Of a stretch of 42,586 nt of DNA, positions 19,036 to 28,009 are shown piece by piece (position 1 is the first letter of the stretch; every line of letters starts with the position of its first letter). Made by a program: the position numbers and the translations under genes. The stretch comes from an uncultured Pelagibacteraceae bacterium (lineage in GTDB: Bacteria > Pseudomonadota > Alphaproteobacteria > Pelagibacterales > Pelagibacteraceae), in NCBI GenBank assembly GCA_902569725.1, contig CACFVG010000008.1, forward strand, positions 1-42,586, in the 5' to 3' direction. The notes beneath the pieces were generated by a model. The model was not told where the DNA came from. It worked only from the letters and a program-made list of their open reading frames with translations, and did not search any database.

Positions 19036-20261
19036 TTTCACAATTAGAAAAAGAAATTACATTAAGATACATAAGAACTAAAAAAAAAGATGGTTTTTTA
19101 AATGTAATTTCTATTTTTTCATTTATAGGAATTAGCCTTGGAGTAGCTGTTTTAATTATTGTTATGTCTGTAATGAACGGATTTCGTACTGAGTTAGTAG
19201 AAAAAATTGTAGGGTTTAATGCTCATACAGTTATAAAGCCTTACGAAAAAGCAATTGACAAAAATCTATTTAAGAATGAACAGCTAAAAAATTTATCTAA
19301 AATATTTGTTTATAGTAATAGCGGTGAAGGAGTTCTTATAAGTAAAGATTATACAAAAGGTTTATTATTAAGAGGTTATTTACCGGATGATTTTAAAAAG
19401 TTGTCCATTGTAAAAAATAGTAATTTTTTAGGTAATAAAAAACTAAACCCAAGCCATATTTCAATTGGTAAAGAATTAAGTTTTAATTTCAATATTAAGA
19501 TAGGTGACAAAATATTAATAATGTCTCCTACAGGTGTACAAACAATAGTTGGTAATTTACCAAAACAAAAAACATATATAGTTGATTCAATTTTTGATAG
19601 CGAAATAGCTGATTTTGATCAAAATGTCGCCTTTATTAACCTCAAAGATTTAGAAAATTTTTTTGAGTTAAAAAGTGACGATAGAAATTTAGAAATTTAT
19701 TTAAAAAAGCCAAAAAAAATTGAATCTACAAAAAAAAAATTAGAAATAATTTTTGAAGATTATTATGTATATACCTGGTCTGATTTAAATAAATCTCTAT
19801 TTTCTGCTCTTAAAGTAGAAAGAAATGTGATGTTTATAATACTTTCTTTAATAATTATTGTAGCTGCTTTTAACATCATTTCTGGTTTGACTATTTTAGT
19901 AAAAAATAAAACAAGGGAAATTGCTATACTTAAATCAATTGGAGTTTTGAATAAATCAATTTCAAAAATTTTTTTTATGGTAGGTTTTTTAATTGGCTCA
20001 GTTGCAACATTATTTGGAATAATATTGGGTGTTTTATTTTCTATTTATGTAGAAAATATTCGTGAATTTTTAAGTAATGCTTTTAATATTAATCTTTTTC
20101 CAGAAGAAATATATTTTCTTAGTAAAATGCCTTCTGAAATTAACTTAAATTTAATTTTATTAATTGCAATATGTTCAATAGTAATAACAAGTATAGTTTC
20201 AATTTATCCTGCATTAAAAGCTTCTCAAATGAACACCGCAAAAGCACTAAAATATGAATAA
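19032..20261 (+). CDS. lolE: Lipoprotein-releasing ABC transporter permease LolC/LolE
   Basis: This inner-membrane permease works with LolD to release lipoproteins from the inner membrane for transfer to the outer membrane. One membrane helix near residues 25-45, a large periplasmic domain, and three C-terminal helices (about 263-290, 312-335 and 365-390) give the MacB/LolE topology. The start is TTG at 19032, overlapping the proS stop. No in-frame ATG occurs before the first helix and an in-frame stop lies just upstream, so TTG is the only standard choice. A single permease gene suggests a homodimer, as in other alphaproteobacteria. It overlaps lolD by eight bases. Confidence 0.92.
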   Translation: MISQLEKEITLRYIRTKKKDGFLNVISIFSFIGISLGVAVLIIVMSVMNGFRTELVEKIVGFNAHTVIKPYEKAIDKNLFKNEQLKNLSKIFVYSNSGEGVLISKDYTKGLLLRGYLPDDFKKLSIVKNSNFLGNKKLNPSHISIGKELSFNFNIKIGDKILIMSPTGVQTIVGNLPKQKTYIVDSIFDSEIADFDQNVAFINLKDLENFFELKSDDRNLEIYLKKPKKIESTKKKLEIIFEDYYVYTWSDLNKSLFSALKVERNVMFIILSLIIIVAAFNIISGLTILVKNKTREIAILKSIGVLNKSISKIFFMVGFLIGSVATLFGIILGVLFSIYVENIREFLSNAFNINLFPEEIYFLSKMPSEINLNLILLIAICSIVITSIVSIYPALKASQMNTAKALKYE

Positions 20262-20943
20262 TTTAATTGAATTAAAAAATATTGTAAAAATTTACAACTC
20301 TAAAAAAAAAATTAAAGTATTAAATAAAGTTAATTTTTCTTTTAAATCTGGAAAAATATACTCTCTAATGGGTCCATCTGGCTCTGGCAAGTCTACATTG
20401 TTAAATTTACTTTCTTTAATCGATATTCCTAACTCTGGTATCTTAAAAATTTCTAATCATCAAATTGATTATTCATCTAAATCTTACAATGATAAATTAA
20501 GAGCAAATAAAATTGGTATAATTTATCAAGATAACAACTTGTTGTCCGACTTTACTGCTATTGAAAATATTTATTTATCTAGATTATCAATAAGTGATAA
20601 TAAAAATAGTGCTATGATTGATGCAAAAAAATTAATTACAAATTTAGGTTTAAAAAATAGGGAAAATCATTTAGCCTCTGAGCTTTCTGGTGGTGAGATG
20701 CAAAGAGTAGCTATCGCTAGAGCACTAATTAATTCTCCTGAAATTATTCTTGCAGATGAACCAACTGGTAGCTTAGACCTTAAAAATGCTAAAGAAGTTT
20801 TTAAAATTTTGCTTAAGTTGAAAAATAAAAATAGACTAATAATATTTGCAACTCATAATAGATTTTTTGCTAATATGGCTGATTGCAAAATTGAACTAAT
20901 TAGTGGTAAAATAAAAAGATCCACTAATGCAAGAATCAAATAA
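20254..20943 (+). CDS. lolD: Lipoprotein-releasing ABC transporter ATP-binding protein
   Basis: LolD is the ATPase that powers lipoprotein release with the LolE-type permease. Walker A is GPSGSGKST (about residues 40-48), the ABC signature is LSGGEMQRVAIARAL (about residues 143-157), and Walker B is EIILADEPTGSLD (about residues 164-176). At 229 residues it is a standard single-domain ATPase of the MacB/LolD group. It lies inside a lolE-lolD pair, which supports the assignment over other exporters of that group. Its end overlaps dnaE by 17 bases. Confidence 0.94.
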   Translation: MNNLIELKNIVKIYNSKKKIKVLNKVNFSFKSGKIYSLMGPSGSGKSTLLNLLSLIDIPNSGILKISNHQIDYSSKSYNDKLRANKIGIIYQDNNLLSDFTAIENIYLSRLSISDNKNSAMIDAKKLITNLGLKNRENHLASELSGGEMQRVAIARALINSPEIILADEPTGSLDLKNAKEVFKILLKLKNKNRLIIFATHNRFFANMADCKIELISGKIKRSTNARIK

Positions 20944-23900
20944 TAAAATATTTAATCATCTTAAGGTCCATACACAGTATTCTATATGTGAAGGAGCTAT
21001 TAAAATTGAAGATTTAAAAAATTTTTGTAAGGAAAATAAGGTTAGATCTGTAGGTTTGTCTGATACCTCTAATCTATGTGGTTCTTTAGAATTTTCTGAA
21101 AACTTATCTAAATCAGGAACTCAACCAATAATTGGCACCCAAATATTATTCAATTTCAAGGATGAAATTGGTTTATTACCATTAATTGCTATGTCTGAAG
21201 TTGGTTATAAAAAAATAGTTGAGCTATCATCCAAATCCTATCTGGACAGTAATAAACAAGTTCCACAATGTAATTTAGAAGGTTTAATGGATAATCCAGA
21301 AGGAGTTATTTTATTATCAGGATCAATAAATGGTTTAATAGGTAAATTATTTAATAAGGGAAAATTTGTACAAATAGAAGAAATTTATAAATTAATTAAA
21401 AAAAATTATGGAGATAATTTTTATATTGAAATTCAAAGGCATAATGATCAAAATGAAAAATCTTTTGAAAATTATAATTTAAATTTATCAAAAAAGTTTG
21501 ATCTTCCAATAATTGCTACACATGAAATTTACTATTTGAATAAAAATATGCATGATGCGCACGAGGCTTTAATTTGTATTGGGCAAAAAACCTATTTAAA
21601 TGATAAAAATCGAATATCATTTTCTAATCAACATTATTTTAAATCATCTGATGAAATGAATAAATTGTTTTTAGATTTACCTGAAGCTTTAGAAAATAAT
21701 TATAACTTACCTTTAAGATGTAGTTTTAGACCACTTTCTTCAAAACCTATACTTCCAAATATAAGCTCAGATAAAAGTGGTAATGCTGACGAGGCCCTAG
21801 CTTCTTATAGTGAAGAAGGATTAATAAATAAATTTATAAATTTTTTTAAAATTCCAAATGACGAGATTGAAACAAATAAAAAATTTAAAATTTATAAAGA
21901 AAGATTAAATCATGAATTAAAAATTATTACTGAAATGAAATATGCTAGTTATTTTTTAATTGTTTCTGACTATATTAAATGGGCAAAAAATAATTCTATT
22001 CCAGTTGGACCTGGAAGAGGTTCTGGTGCTGGCTCACTTGTTGCTTGGTGTTTATCAATTACTGATTTAGATCCAATAAAATTTAATTTAATTTTTGAAA
22101 GATTTTTAAATCCAGATCGTATTTCTATGCCTGATTTTGATATTGATTTCTGTGAAGAAAAAAGAGATTTAGTTTTTGAATATCTGAATAAAAAATATAA
22201 AGACAGCGTTGCTCATATTATTACATTTGGAAAATTAAAAGCTAGAATGGTTATTAGAGATGTTGGACGAGTAGTAGGTTTGCCATATGGTTTTGTTGAC
22301 AGTATTTCTAAAATGATACCTTTTGATCCATCTAGACCTCAAAGTTTAACCGAGTGTATAAATAATGAACCTAGATTACAAAAATTAATAAAAGAAGACT
22401 CAAGAGTAAAAAAATTAATTGATTTGTCCTTAAAACTTGAAGGTCTTAATAGAAACGTAGCAACACATGCTGCGGGTGTAGTAATTGCTGATAGGAAATT
22501 AACAGATTCAGTTCCACTCTATAAAGATTCATCATCAAATTTATTATTACCATCGACCCAATTTGATATGTATTCAGCAGAAAATGCAGGATTAATCAAA
22601 TTTGATTTTTTAGGTCTTAAAACTCTTACAGTAATAAGTAAAACTCAAAAATTAATTAATAAAAAAAATAATGATTTTAAAATAGAGAATATAAGTTTCG
22701 AAGACCAAAAAGTATTCGAGTTATTATCATCAGGAAAAACAGTTGGTTTATTTCAATTAGAGAGCTCAGGTATGAGAGACGCCTTAATAAATATGAAGCC
22801 CAACCAATTAGAGGATATTATAGCTTTGGTAGCATTGTATAGACCTGGCCCAATGAGCAATATACCAATTTATAATGACTGTAAGCATGGTAAACAAAAG
22901 CCAGATTATTTACATCCACTATTAGAAGAAATTTTAAAACCAACTTATGGAGTTATAATTTATCAAGAACAAGTTATGCAAATAGCGCAAAAACTTTCTG
23001 GTTTTACTCCTGGTGAGGCAGATATTTTAAGAAGAGCAATGGGTAAAAAAAAAAGATCTGAACTGGAGAAACAAAAACAAAGATTTATTGAAGGGGCAGT
23101 AAAAAATGGAATAAACAAAGAAACCGCAGCAGGAATATTTTTAAAAATTGAACCATTTGCAGAATATGGCTTTAACAAGAGTCATGCTGCAGCTTATGCA
23201 ATTATTGCTTACCAAACTGCATATTTAAAAACATATTTTCCAAATGAATTTTTTGCAGCATCAATGACTATGGATATATCTAACCAAAATAAATTAAGTG
23301 AATTTTATGAAGAGTTAAAAAGATTAAATATAAAAATTGTTAGACCAGATATTAATAAATGCTTTGCTGATTTCAAATCTGAAAACAATAACTTTTATTA
23401 CGCATTAGGATCAATTAAAAGTGTTGGTTATGAGGCTATCTCAAATATTACACATGAAAGAATTAAAAATGGTAATTTTAAATCAATTAATGATTTTATA
23501 AATAGAGTAAATCCTAAAGATATTAATAAACTACAATTGGAGGGTCTTGTTAAAGGTGGAGCTTTTGATAGCTTAAATAATAACAGACAGCGCTTGTTTA
23601 AAGCTATCCCTAATTTAATATTAAAATCAAAAAATATTTTTGAAAATAAAATAGCAAATCAAATTGATTTATTTGAGCTTGATGAGAGCGAAAATAAAAA
23701 TGACGACAATATACTTTCTGAAATTAAAGATTGGGAATTTGAAGAAAGACTCTCAAAAGAATTTGAGGCTATAGGTTTTTTTATTTCTGATCATCCAATA
23801 AATCAATATAAGGAAATATTTAATGATTATGATATTATAGACTATAAAAGTTTTATATCTGACAATTCACTTAAACAATGCAATATTGCCTCAACGTTAT

Positions 23901-24346
23901 TAAAGATACAAGAAAGAAAAACTTCAAAAGGAAATTCTTATGCTGTAATTAAACTAACTGATTTATCAAGTGTTTTTGAACTATTTATATTTTCTGATGT
24001 TTTAGAATTAAATAGAAATATTTTGTCAGAAGGAAATTCTTTATTGATTACCTTAAACAAAAATTTGTCAAGTGACGAAAATAGATTTAGAAGAATCAAT
24101 GTAAATAAAATAATTTTAATTAAAGAATTGTTTAACAAACCTATTTCAAACTTAGAATTATCTTTTGATGATTTAAAAAAAATATCTAATTTAAAAATTT
24201 TAGAATCTGATGGAAAAACTAATGTTACTTTAAATTATCAAAAAGATAAAAAATTATATGTCTTTAAACTTAAAAAAGGCAGAAAAATTGATAGAAATCT
24301 ATTAAATTTAATCAAAAAAGAAGGAATTACGACACAAATTAATTAA
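20927..24346 (+). CDS. dnaE: DNA polymerase III alpha subunit
   Basis: DnaE is the replicative DNA polymerase subunit. The 1139-residue protein has an N-terminal PHP domain (HLKVHTQYS near residue 10), and the palm catalytic aspartates appear in PDFDIDFCEEKRD (about residues 400-412), with the third in KFDFLGLKTL (about residue 559). Further blocks are GPGRGSGAGSLVAWCL (finger/palm) and EYGFNKSHAAAYA (about residue 745), followed by a C-terminal OB-fold region. It ends a plus-strand run starting at nuoA in which no gap exceeds 26 bases. The start at 20927 lies inside lolD. No promoter of its own is obvious. Confidence 0.98.
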   Translation: MQESNNKIFNHLKVHTQYSICEGAIKIEDLKNFCKENKVRSVGLSDTSNLCGSLEFSENLSKSGTQPIIGTQILFNFKDEIGLLPLIAMSEVGYKKIVELSSKSYLDSNKQVPQCNLEGLMDNPEGVILLSGSINGLIGKLFNKGKFVQIEEIYKLIKKNYGDNFYIEIQRHNDQNEKSFENYNLNLSKKFDLPIIATHEIYYLNKNMHDAHEALICIGQKTYLNDKNRISFSNQHYFKSSDEMNKLFLDLPEALENNYNLPLRCSFRPLSSKPILPNISSDKSGNADEALASYSEEGLINKFINFFKIPNDEIETNKKFKIYKERLNHELKIITEMKYASYFLIVSDYIKWAKNNSIPVGPGRGSGAGSLVAWCLSITDLDPIKFNLIFERFLNPDRISMPDFDIDFCEEKRDLVFEYLNKKYKDSVAHIITFGKLKARMVIRDVGRVVGLPYGFVDSISKMIPFDPSRPQSLTECINNEPRLQKLIKEDSRVKKLIDLSLKLEGLNRNVATHAAGVVIADRKLTDSVPLYKDSSSNLLLPSTQFDMYSAENAGLIKFDFLGLKTLTVISKTQKLINKKNNDFKIENISFEDQKVFELLSSGKTVGLFQLESSGMRDALINMKPNQLEDIIALVALYRPGPMSNIPIYNDCKHGKQKPDYLHPLLEEILKPTYGVIIYQEQVMQIAQKLSGFTPGEADILRRAMGKKKRSELEKQKQRFIEGAVKNGINKETAAGIFLKIEPFAEYGFNKSHAAAYAIIAYQTAYLKTYFPNEFFAASMTMDISNQNKLSEFYEELKRLNIKIVRPDINKCFADFKSENNNFYYALGSIKSVGYEAISNITHERIKNGNFKSINDFINRVNPKDINKLQLEGLVKGGAFDSLNNNRQRLFKAIPNLILKSKNIFENKIANQIDLFELDESENKNDDNILSEIKDWEFEERLSKEFEAIGFFISDHPINQYKEIFNDYDIIDYKSFISDNSLKQCNIASTLLKIQERKTSKGNSYAVIKLTDLSSVFELFIFSDVLELNRNILSEGNSLLITLNKNLSSDENRFRRINVNKIILIKELFNKPISNLELSFDDLKKISNLKILESDGKTNVTLNYQKDKKLYVFKLKKGRKIDRNLLNLIKKEGITTQIN

Positions 24347-24354
24347 AATAACTC

Positions 24355-24383
24355 TTGTTAAATTACAAATTAATTTGTAAATA
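24355..24383 (+). promoter_or_regulatory. Putative rpsB promoter with embedded 18-base palindrome
   Basis: TTGTTA (24355-24360) and TAAATA (24378-24383) are separated by exactly 17 bases and would start transcription near 24390. Between and overlapping them lies a perfect 18-base palindrome at 24363-24380, TTACAAATTAATTTGTAA. The palindrome has no following T-run, so it is not a normal terminator for dnaE, and its position suits an operator. No known regulator is recognised from the motif. The promoter call rests on spacing and on its place ahead of a long structured leader. Confidence 0.45.
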
Positions 24384-24389
24384 CCTGCA

Positions 24390-24474
24390 TAAATTAATAC
24401 GCACACAATTTTTGGTTTAATAACCCTCCGGTCCTTAATTGGAAATAATTGTGGTGGCATAACCGGGAAATATT
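24390..24474 (+). promoter_or_regulatory. Structured rpsB mRNA leader (ribosomal protein S2 leader)
   Basis: This 85-base leader is more GC-rich than its surroundings. CACAATT (24404-24410) can pair with AATTGTG (24447-24453). Inside that loop GGTT (24414-24417) pairs with AACC (24422-24425), and CCGGT (24428-24432) can pair with ACCGG (24462-24466), which lies outside the first helix and 8 bases before the ATG. This makes an H-type pseudoknot next to the ribosome-binding region. From literature memory, a cis-regulatory leader ahead of S2 has been described for Candidatus Pelagibacter ubique, so the class is probably known; autoregulation by S2 is the usual model. The helices are by eye. Confidence 0.65.
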
Positions 24475-25272
24475 ATGAAAATACCAAACGTTACAATCCA
24501 ACAACTACTAGAAGCTGGCGTACATTTAGGTCATAAAACTTTAAGATGGAATCCAAAAATGAAAAAATATATTTTTGGGAAAAGAGATTCCATACATATT
24601 ATCGATTTAACTCAAACTTTAGAGTTAATAAATGTAGCGCTTGAAAAAGTTTATAAAGTTATTTCAGAGAATGGAAAAATTCTTTTTATTTCAACAAAAA
24701 AACAAGCGTCGGAAGCAATTGCTGAATTAGCTAAAGTAACAGATCAATACTATGTTAATCATCGTTGGTTAGGGGGTATGCTAACTAACTGGGGAACAAT
24801 TTCAAACTCAATAAAAAAACTAGAAAAGTTAAACATTGACTTAGTATCTGAGAATAGAGGCTTTACTAAAAAAGAATTGTTAAAAATGAGTGTTCAGAGA
24901 GATAAACTTCAAAAGTCCCTGGGTGGAATAGCTAATATGAAAAAAATCCCTGACTTAGTATTTGTAATAGATACAAATTATGAATCGTTAGCAATTAAAG
25001 AATCAATTAAATTATCAATTCCAATTGTTGCGATTCTAGATACAAATTCAAATCCTGAAGGTATAAGTTTTCCAATACCAGGAAATGATGATGCAAGAAG
25101 ATCGATAGATCTTTACTGCAACTTAATTAAAGAAACTATAGAGAGTGCAAAAAAAGAAATACCAATTGCCGAAGAAAAAACCATTGTTGATAATGAAAAA
25201 GTAACTAAAAAAAACAAAACTGAAATTGAAAAAAAGGTAATAAATAAAAAGACCAAAAAACCTTTAAATTAA
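24475..25272 (+). CDS. rpsB: 30S ribosomal protein S2
   Basis: S2 is a late-assembling small-subunit protein needed for S1 binding. The N-terminal block [20 protein letters not shown] (about residues 12-31), the central [11 protein letters not shown] (about residues 97-107) and the PDLVFVID and AILDTN stretches are family hallmarks. It has 265 residues, of which the last 40 or so form a Lys/Glu-rich tail beyond the conserved core, as in many alphaproteobacteria. It heads rpsB-tsf-frr behind a structured leader. The ATG at 24475 is set by the conserved [15 protein letters not shown] start. Confidence 0.98.
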   Translation: MKIPNVTIQQLLEAGVHLGHKTLRWNPKMKKYIFGKRDSIHIIDLTQTLELINVALEKVYKVISENGKILFISTKKQASEAIAELAKVTDQYYVNHRWLGGMLTNWGTISNSIKKLEKLNIDLVSENRGFTKKELLKMSVQRDKLQKSLGGIANMKKIPDLVFVIDTNYESLAIKESIKLSIPIVAILDTNSNPEGISFPIPGNDDARRSIDLYCNLIKETIESAKKEIPIAEEKTIVDNEKVTKKNKTEIEKKVINKKTKKPLN

Positions 25273-25282
25273 TCAAATAACG

Positions 25283-26134
25283 ATGAGTGATTTAGAAAAA
25301 ATTAAACAGTTGAGAAAGTCTACTGGCGCTGGATTTAAAGATTGCAACACCGCTATTCAAGAATCAGAAGGAGATCTTGTTAAAGCTGCAGAAATTTTAA
25401 GAGTTAAAGGAATATCTAAAGCAACCAAGAAAATGTCAAGAGATGCTAAAGAAGGAGTAGTAGCATTAAATGGTGATAGTAATAAAACTTCAATTTTAGA
25501 AGTAAATTGTGAAACAGATTTTGTTGCAAAAAATGAAGATTTTATTAATTTTGTAAAAGAATTAAGTGAAATTAACAATTCAGTTAGCTCAGATATAGAC
25601 AAATTAAAAAAATCTATTATGAAGAATAAAAAATCTGTTGAAGAAAATCTAGTCACAATGATTGCAAAAATTGGTGAAAAAATAACTTTAGGTAGAGCAA
25701 AAACTTTAAATCATGAAAATTCTAAAAATTATTTTTATTTACACACAATAGTTAAAGATAATTTGTCTAAAATTGCAGTTATAGCATCAATAAATAGTAA
25801 AGAAACATCTGAAAAAATTGATTTATTTGGAAAACAATTAAGCATGCATATTGCTGCTTCCAATCCAATATCAATCAATTCCGATGAAATTAATAAAGAA
25901 ATTTTAGATAAAGAGCATGAACTTATTACGGAGGAATTAAAAAACTCAGGAAAACCAGAAGATATAGCAAAAAAAATTAGTTCTGGTAAAATGAATAAAT
26001 TTAAAGAAGATAATAGTTTAATGACTCAGCAATGGGTTATGGAACCAAAAAAAAAAGTTAAAAATATTATTGCGGAACTAGGATTCAAAGATTTAAAGAT
26101 AATTGACTTCTGCAGAATAAAGATCGGTGACTAA
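25283..26134 (+). CDS. tsf: Translation elongation factor Ts
   Basis: EF-Ts recycles EF-Tu by exchanging GDP for GTP. The N-terminal UBA-like domain has [20 protein letters not shown] (about residues 10-29), and the core motif [13 protein letters not shown] (about residues 74-86) contains the TDFVA contact that inserts into EF-Tu. At 283 residues it is a normal length. It follows rpsB after ten bases. Its stop overlaps the frr start by one base, and pyrH, often found at this point, is absent. Confidence 0.97.
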   Translation: MSDLEKIKQLRKSTGAGFKDCNTAIQESEGDLVKAAEILRVKGISKATKKMSRDAKEGVVALNGDSNKTSILEVNCETDFVAKNEDFINFVKELSEINNSVSSDIDKLKKSIMKNKKSVEENLVTMIAKIGEKITLGRAKTLNHENSKNYFYLHTIVKDNLSKIAVIASINSKETSEKIDLFGKQLSMHIAASNPISINSDEINKEILDKEHELITEELKNSGKPEDIAKKISSGKMNKFKEDNSLMTQQWVMEPKKKVKNIIAELGFKDLKIIDFCRIKIGD

Positions 26135-26685
26135 TGTTTAACGAAAAAAATTACCTGGAAAAAATGTCTAAAACTTTTGATGTTTTTACTAAAGAATTAT
26201 CTTCATTAAGAACAGGAAGGGCTAATTCAAATATGTTAGATATCATAAAGGTTGATGTTTATGGACAAAAAATGCCAATTAACCAACTAGGAAGCATAAC
26301 AACACCTGAGCCTAGAATGATTAATATTCAAGTATGGGATTTAAATAACGTTCCATTAATAGACTCTTCTATAAGAAAATCTGAATTAGGATTAAATCCT
26401 CAAATTGATGGTCAACTTATAAGATTACCGGTCCCAGATTTAAGTGAAGAAAGAAGAAACGAAATAAAGAAAATTATTAAGTCTATGGGAGAAAAATGTA
26501 AAATTTCTATAAGAAATATAAGAAGAGAGGCTAACGATGAATTAAAAAAACTATTAAAATCTAAAGAAATTAGTGAAGATGATGAAAAAAAATTTGAAAA
26601 GAAAATACAATCAATTACGGACGATCAAATAAAAAAAATTGAAGAAAAAGTTATTTCTAAAGAAACAGAAATAATGAAAATATGA
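26134..26685 (+). CDS. frr: Ribosome recycling factor
   Basis: RRF, with EF-G, splits post-termination ribosomes. Conserved blocks are LRTGRANSNMLDIIKVDVYG (about residues 25-44), GSITTPEPRMINIQVWD (about residues 52-68) and RLPVPDLSEERRNEIKK (about residues 106-122), followed by the long helix pair typical of domain I. The length of 183 residues is standard. It starts at the last base of tsf and overlaps uppS by four bases, giving an unbroken translational chain from tsf to cdsA. Confidence 0.98.
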   Translation: MFNEKNYLEKMSKTFDVFTKELSSLRTGRANSNMLDIIKVDVYGQKMPINQLGSITTPEPRMINIQVWDLNNVPLIDSSIRKSELGLNPQIDGQLIRLPVPDLSEERRNEIKKIIKSMGEKCKISIRNIRREANDELKKLLKSKEISEDDEKKFEKKIQSITDDQIKKIEEKVISKETEIMKI

Positions 26686-27356
26686 ACTCAGTAAAACATG
26701 TCGCCATTATTATGGATGGCAACGGACGTTGGGGAATAAAGTATAAAAAATCAAGAAACCTAGGACATAAAGAGGGACTTAAAACCGTTGAGAAAATTAT
26801 TAAAGCTTCTATTAAAAACAAAATAAAATATTTAACCTTATTTGCATTTTCAACAGAAAATTGGAAAAGACCCAAAAAAGAAATAAATTTTTTATTTAAT
26901 TTATTAGAAAATTTTCTATTAAATAAAATTTCAGAGTTTAATAAGAAAAGTATTAAATTAAAAATAATTGGAAAAAAAAACTTTTCAAAAAAAATAAATG
27001 ATCTCCTTAATAAATCTGAGAAAAAGACGATTAAAAATAAAAAATTACTAATTAATCTGGCTTTAAATTATGGCTCTAAAAGTGAATTAATACATTCTTT
27101 TAACAATATTATTAAAAACAAAAAAAGTATTAATGAAAAAAATATTTCAAAATACCTATTTACTCAAAATATCCCTGATCCCGATCTGTTAATAAGAACT
27201 GGAAATACACACAGACTTAGTAATTTTTTGCTATGGCAATTGGCCTATTCTGAAATATTCTTTGAAAAAAAGTTATGGCCAGATTTTAATGAAAAAGATT
27301 ACAATAAAATATTAGAAAAATTTAAAAAAATAAAAAGAAATTACGGTAATATTTAA
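26682..27356 (+). CDS. uppS: Undecaprenyl diphosphate synthase
   Basis: UppS extends farnesyl diphosphate with isopentenyl diphosphate to make the C55 carrier lipid for peptidoglycan and glycans. The catalytic aspartate lies in IIMDGNGRWG (residues 9-18), then FAFSTENWKRP (about residues 54-64), and the C-terminal RLSNFLLWQLAYSE (residues 178-191). The block normally read as RTGGE-H/K-R is RTGNTHR here (residues 172-178), so the usual Gly-Glu is Asn-Thr. It has 224 residues, slightly short, and is Lys-rich in the middle. It overlaps frr (ATGA) and cdsA. Confidence 0.94.
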   Translation: MNSVKHVAIIMDGNGRWGIKYKKSRNLGHKEGLKTVEKIIKASIKNKIKYLTLFAFSTENWKRPKKEINFLFNLLENFLLNKISEFNKKSIKLKIIGKKNFSKKINDLLNKSEKKTIKNKKLLINLALNYGSKSELIHSFNNIIKNKKSINEKNISKYLFTQNIPDPDLLIRTGNTHRLSNFLLWQLAYSEIFFEKKLWPDFNEKDYNKILEKFKKIKRNYGNI

Positions 27357-28009
27357 TGAAAAATGAAACTTTTAAAAGAATATTAAGTTCATTAATTCTC
27401 TTGCCATTAGCACTTTTTTTTATTGTAAAAGGCTCATTTTTATTTAATTTTTTTATATTTATTTGCTTTTTAATCACATCTTATGAATGGCATATGATGA
27501 GTAAAAATAAATCATATTATTTATTTGGTTTTATTTTTTTGGTTTTGTCATTTTATACTGTTTTCAAACTAATAGATTTTAATGGTAATTATATTTATTT
27601 CTTATCTATAGCATTAATATGTGTATCAACTGATTTAGGGGGATATATATTTGGTAAAATATTTAAAGGTCCTAAATTAACTAAAATTAGTCCAAAAAAA
27701 ACCTACGCTGGAATGATCGGTGGATATTTTTTATCAATTATATCAATTAATTTATTTTTTCATTTTACATATTTATTTTCAAATGAAATGAAAATTACTA
27801 TTGATACTTTAATATTTGTTATTTTAATTTCTACAGCGAGTCAATTTGGAGATATATTTATTTCATATTTTAAAAGATTATCAAAAATTAAAGATACTGG
27901 TAAAATTATACCTGGTCACGGTGGACTTTTGGATAGAATTGACGGAATGATTTTTGCTTTTCCATTTTCTTACTTACTCTTAAATATAAATATACTTAAA
28001 TATTTTTAA
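27356..28009 (+). CDS. cdsA: Phosphatidate cytidylyltransferase
   Basis: CdsA makes CDP-diacylglycerol, the precursor of all membrane phospholipids, from phosphatidic acid and CTP at the inner membrane. The C-terminal family signature is present from SYFKRLSKIKDTGKIIPGHG to LLDRIDG (about residues 168-195), and the protein is hydrophobic with about six membrane segments. At 217 residues it is clearly shorter than E. coli CdsA (about 285), mainly at the N terminus. Its first codon overlaps the uppS stop and dxr begins directly after its stop. Confidence 0.93.
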   Translation: MKNETFKRILSSLILLPLALFFIVKGSFLFNFFIFICFLITSYEWHMMSKNKSYYLFGFIFLVLSFYTVFKLIDFNGNYIYFLSIALICVSTDLGGYIFGKIFKGPKLTKISPKKTYAGMIGGYFLSIISINLFFHFTYLFSNEMKITIDTLIFVILISTASQFGDIFISYFKRLSKIKDTGKIIPGHGGLLDRIDGMIFAFPFSYLLLNINILKYF

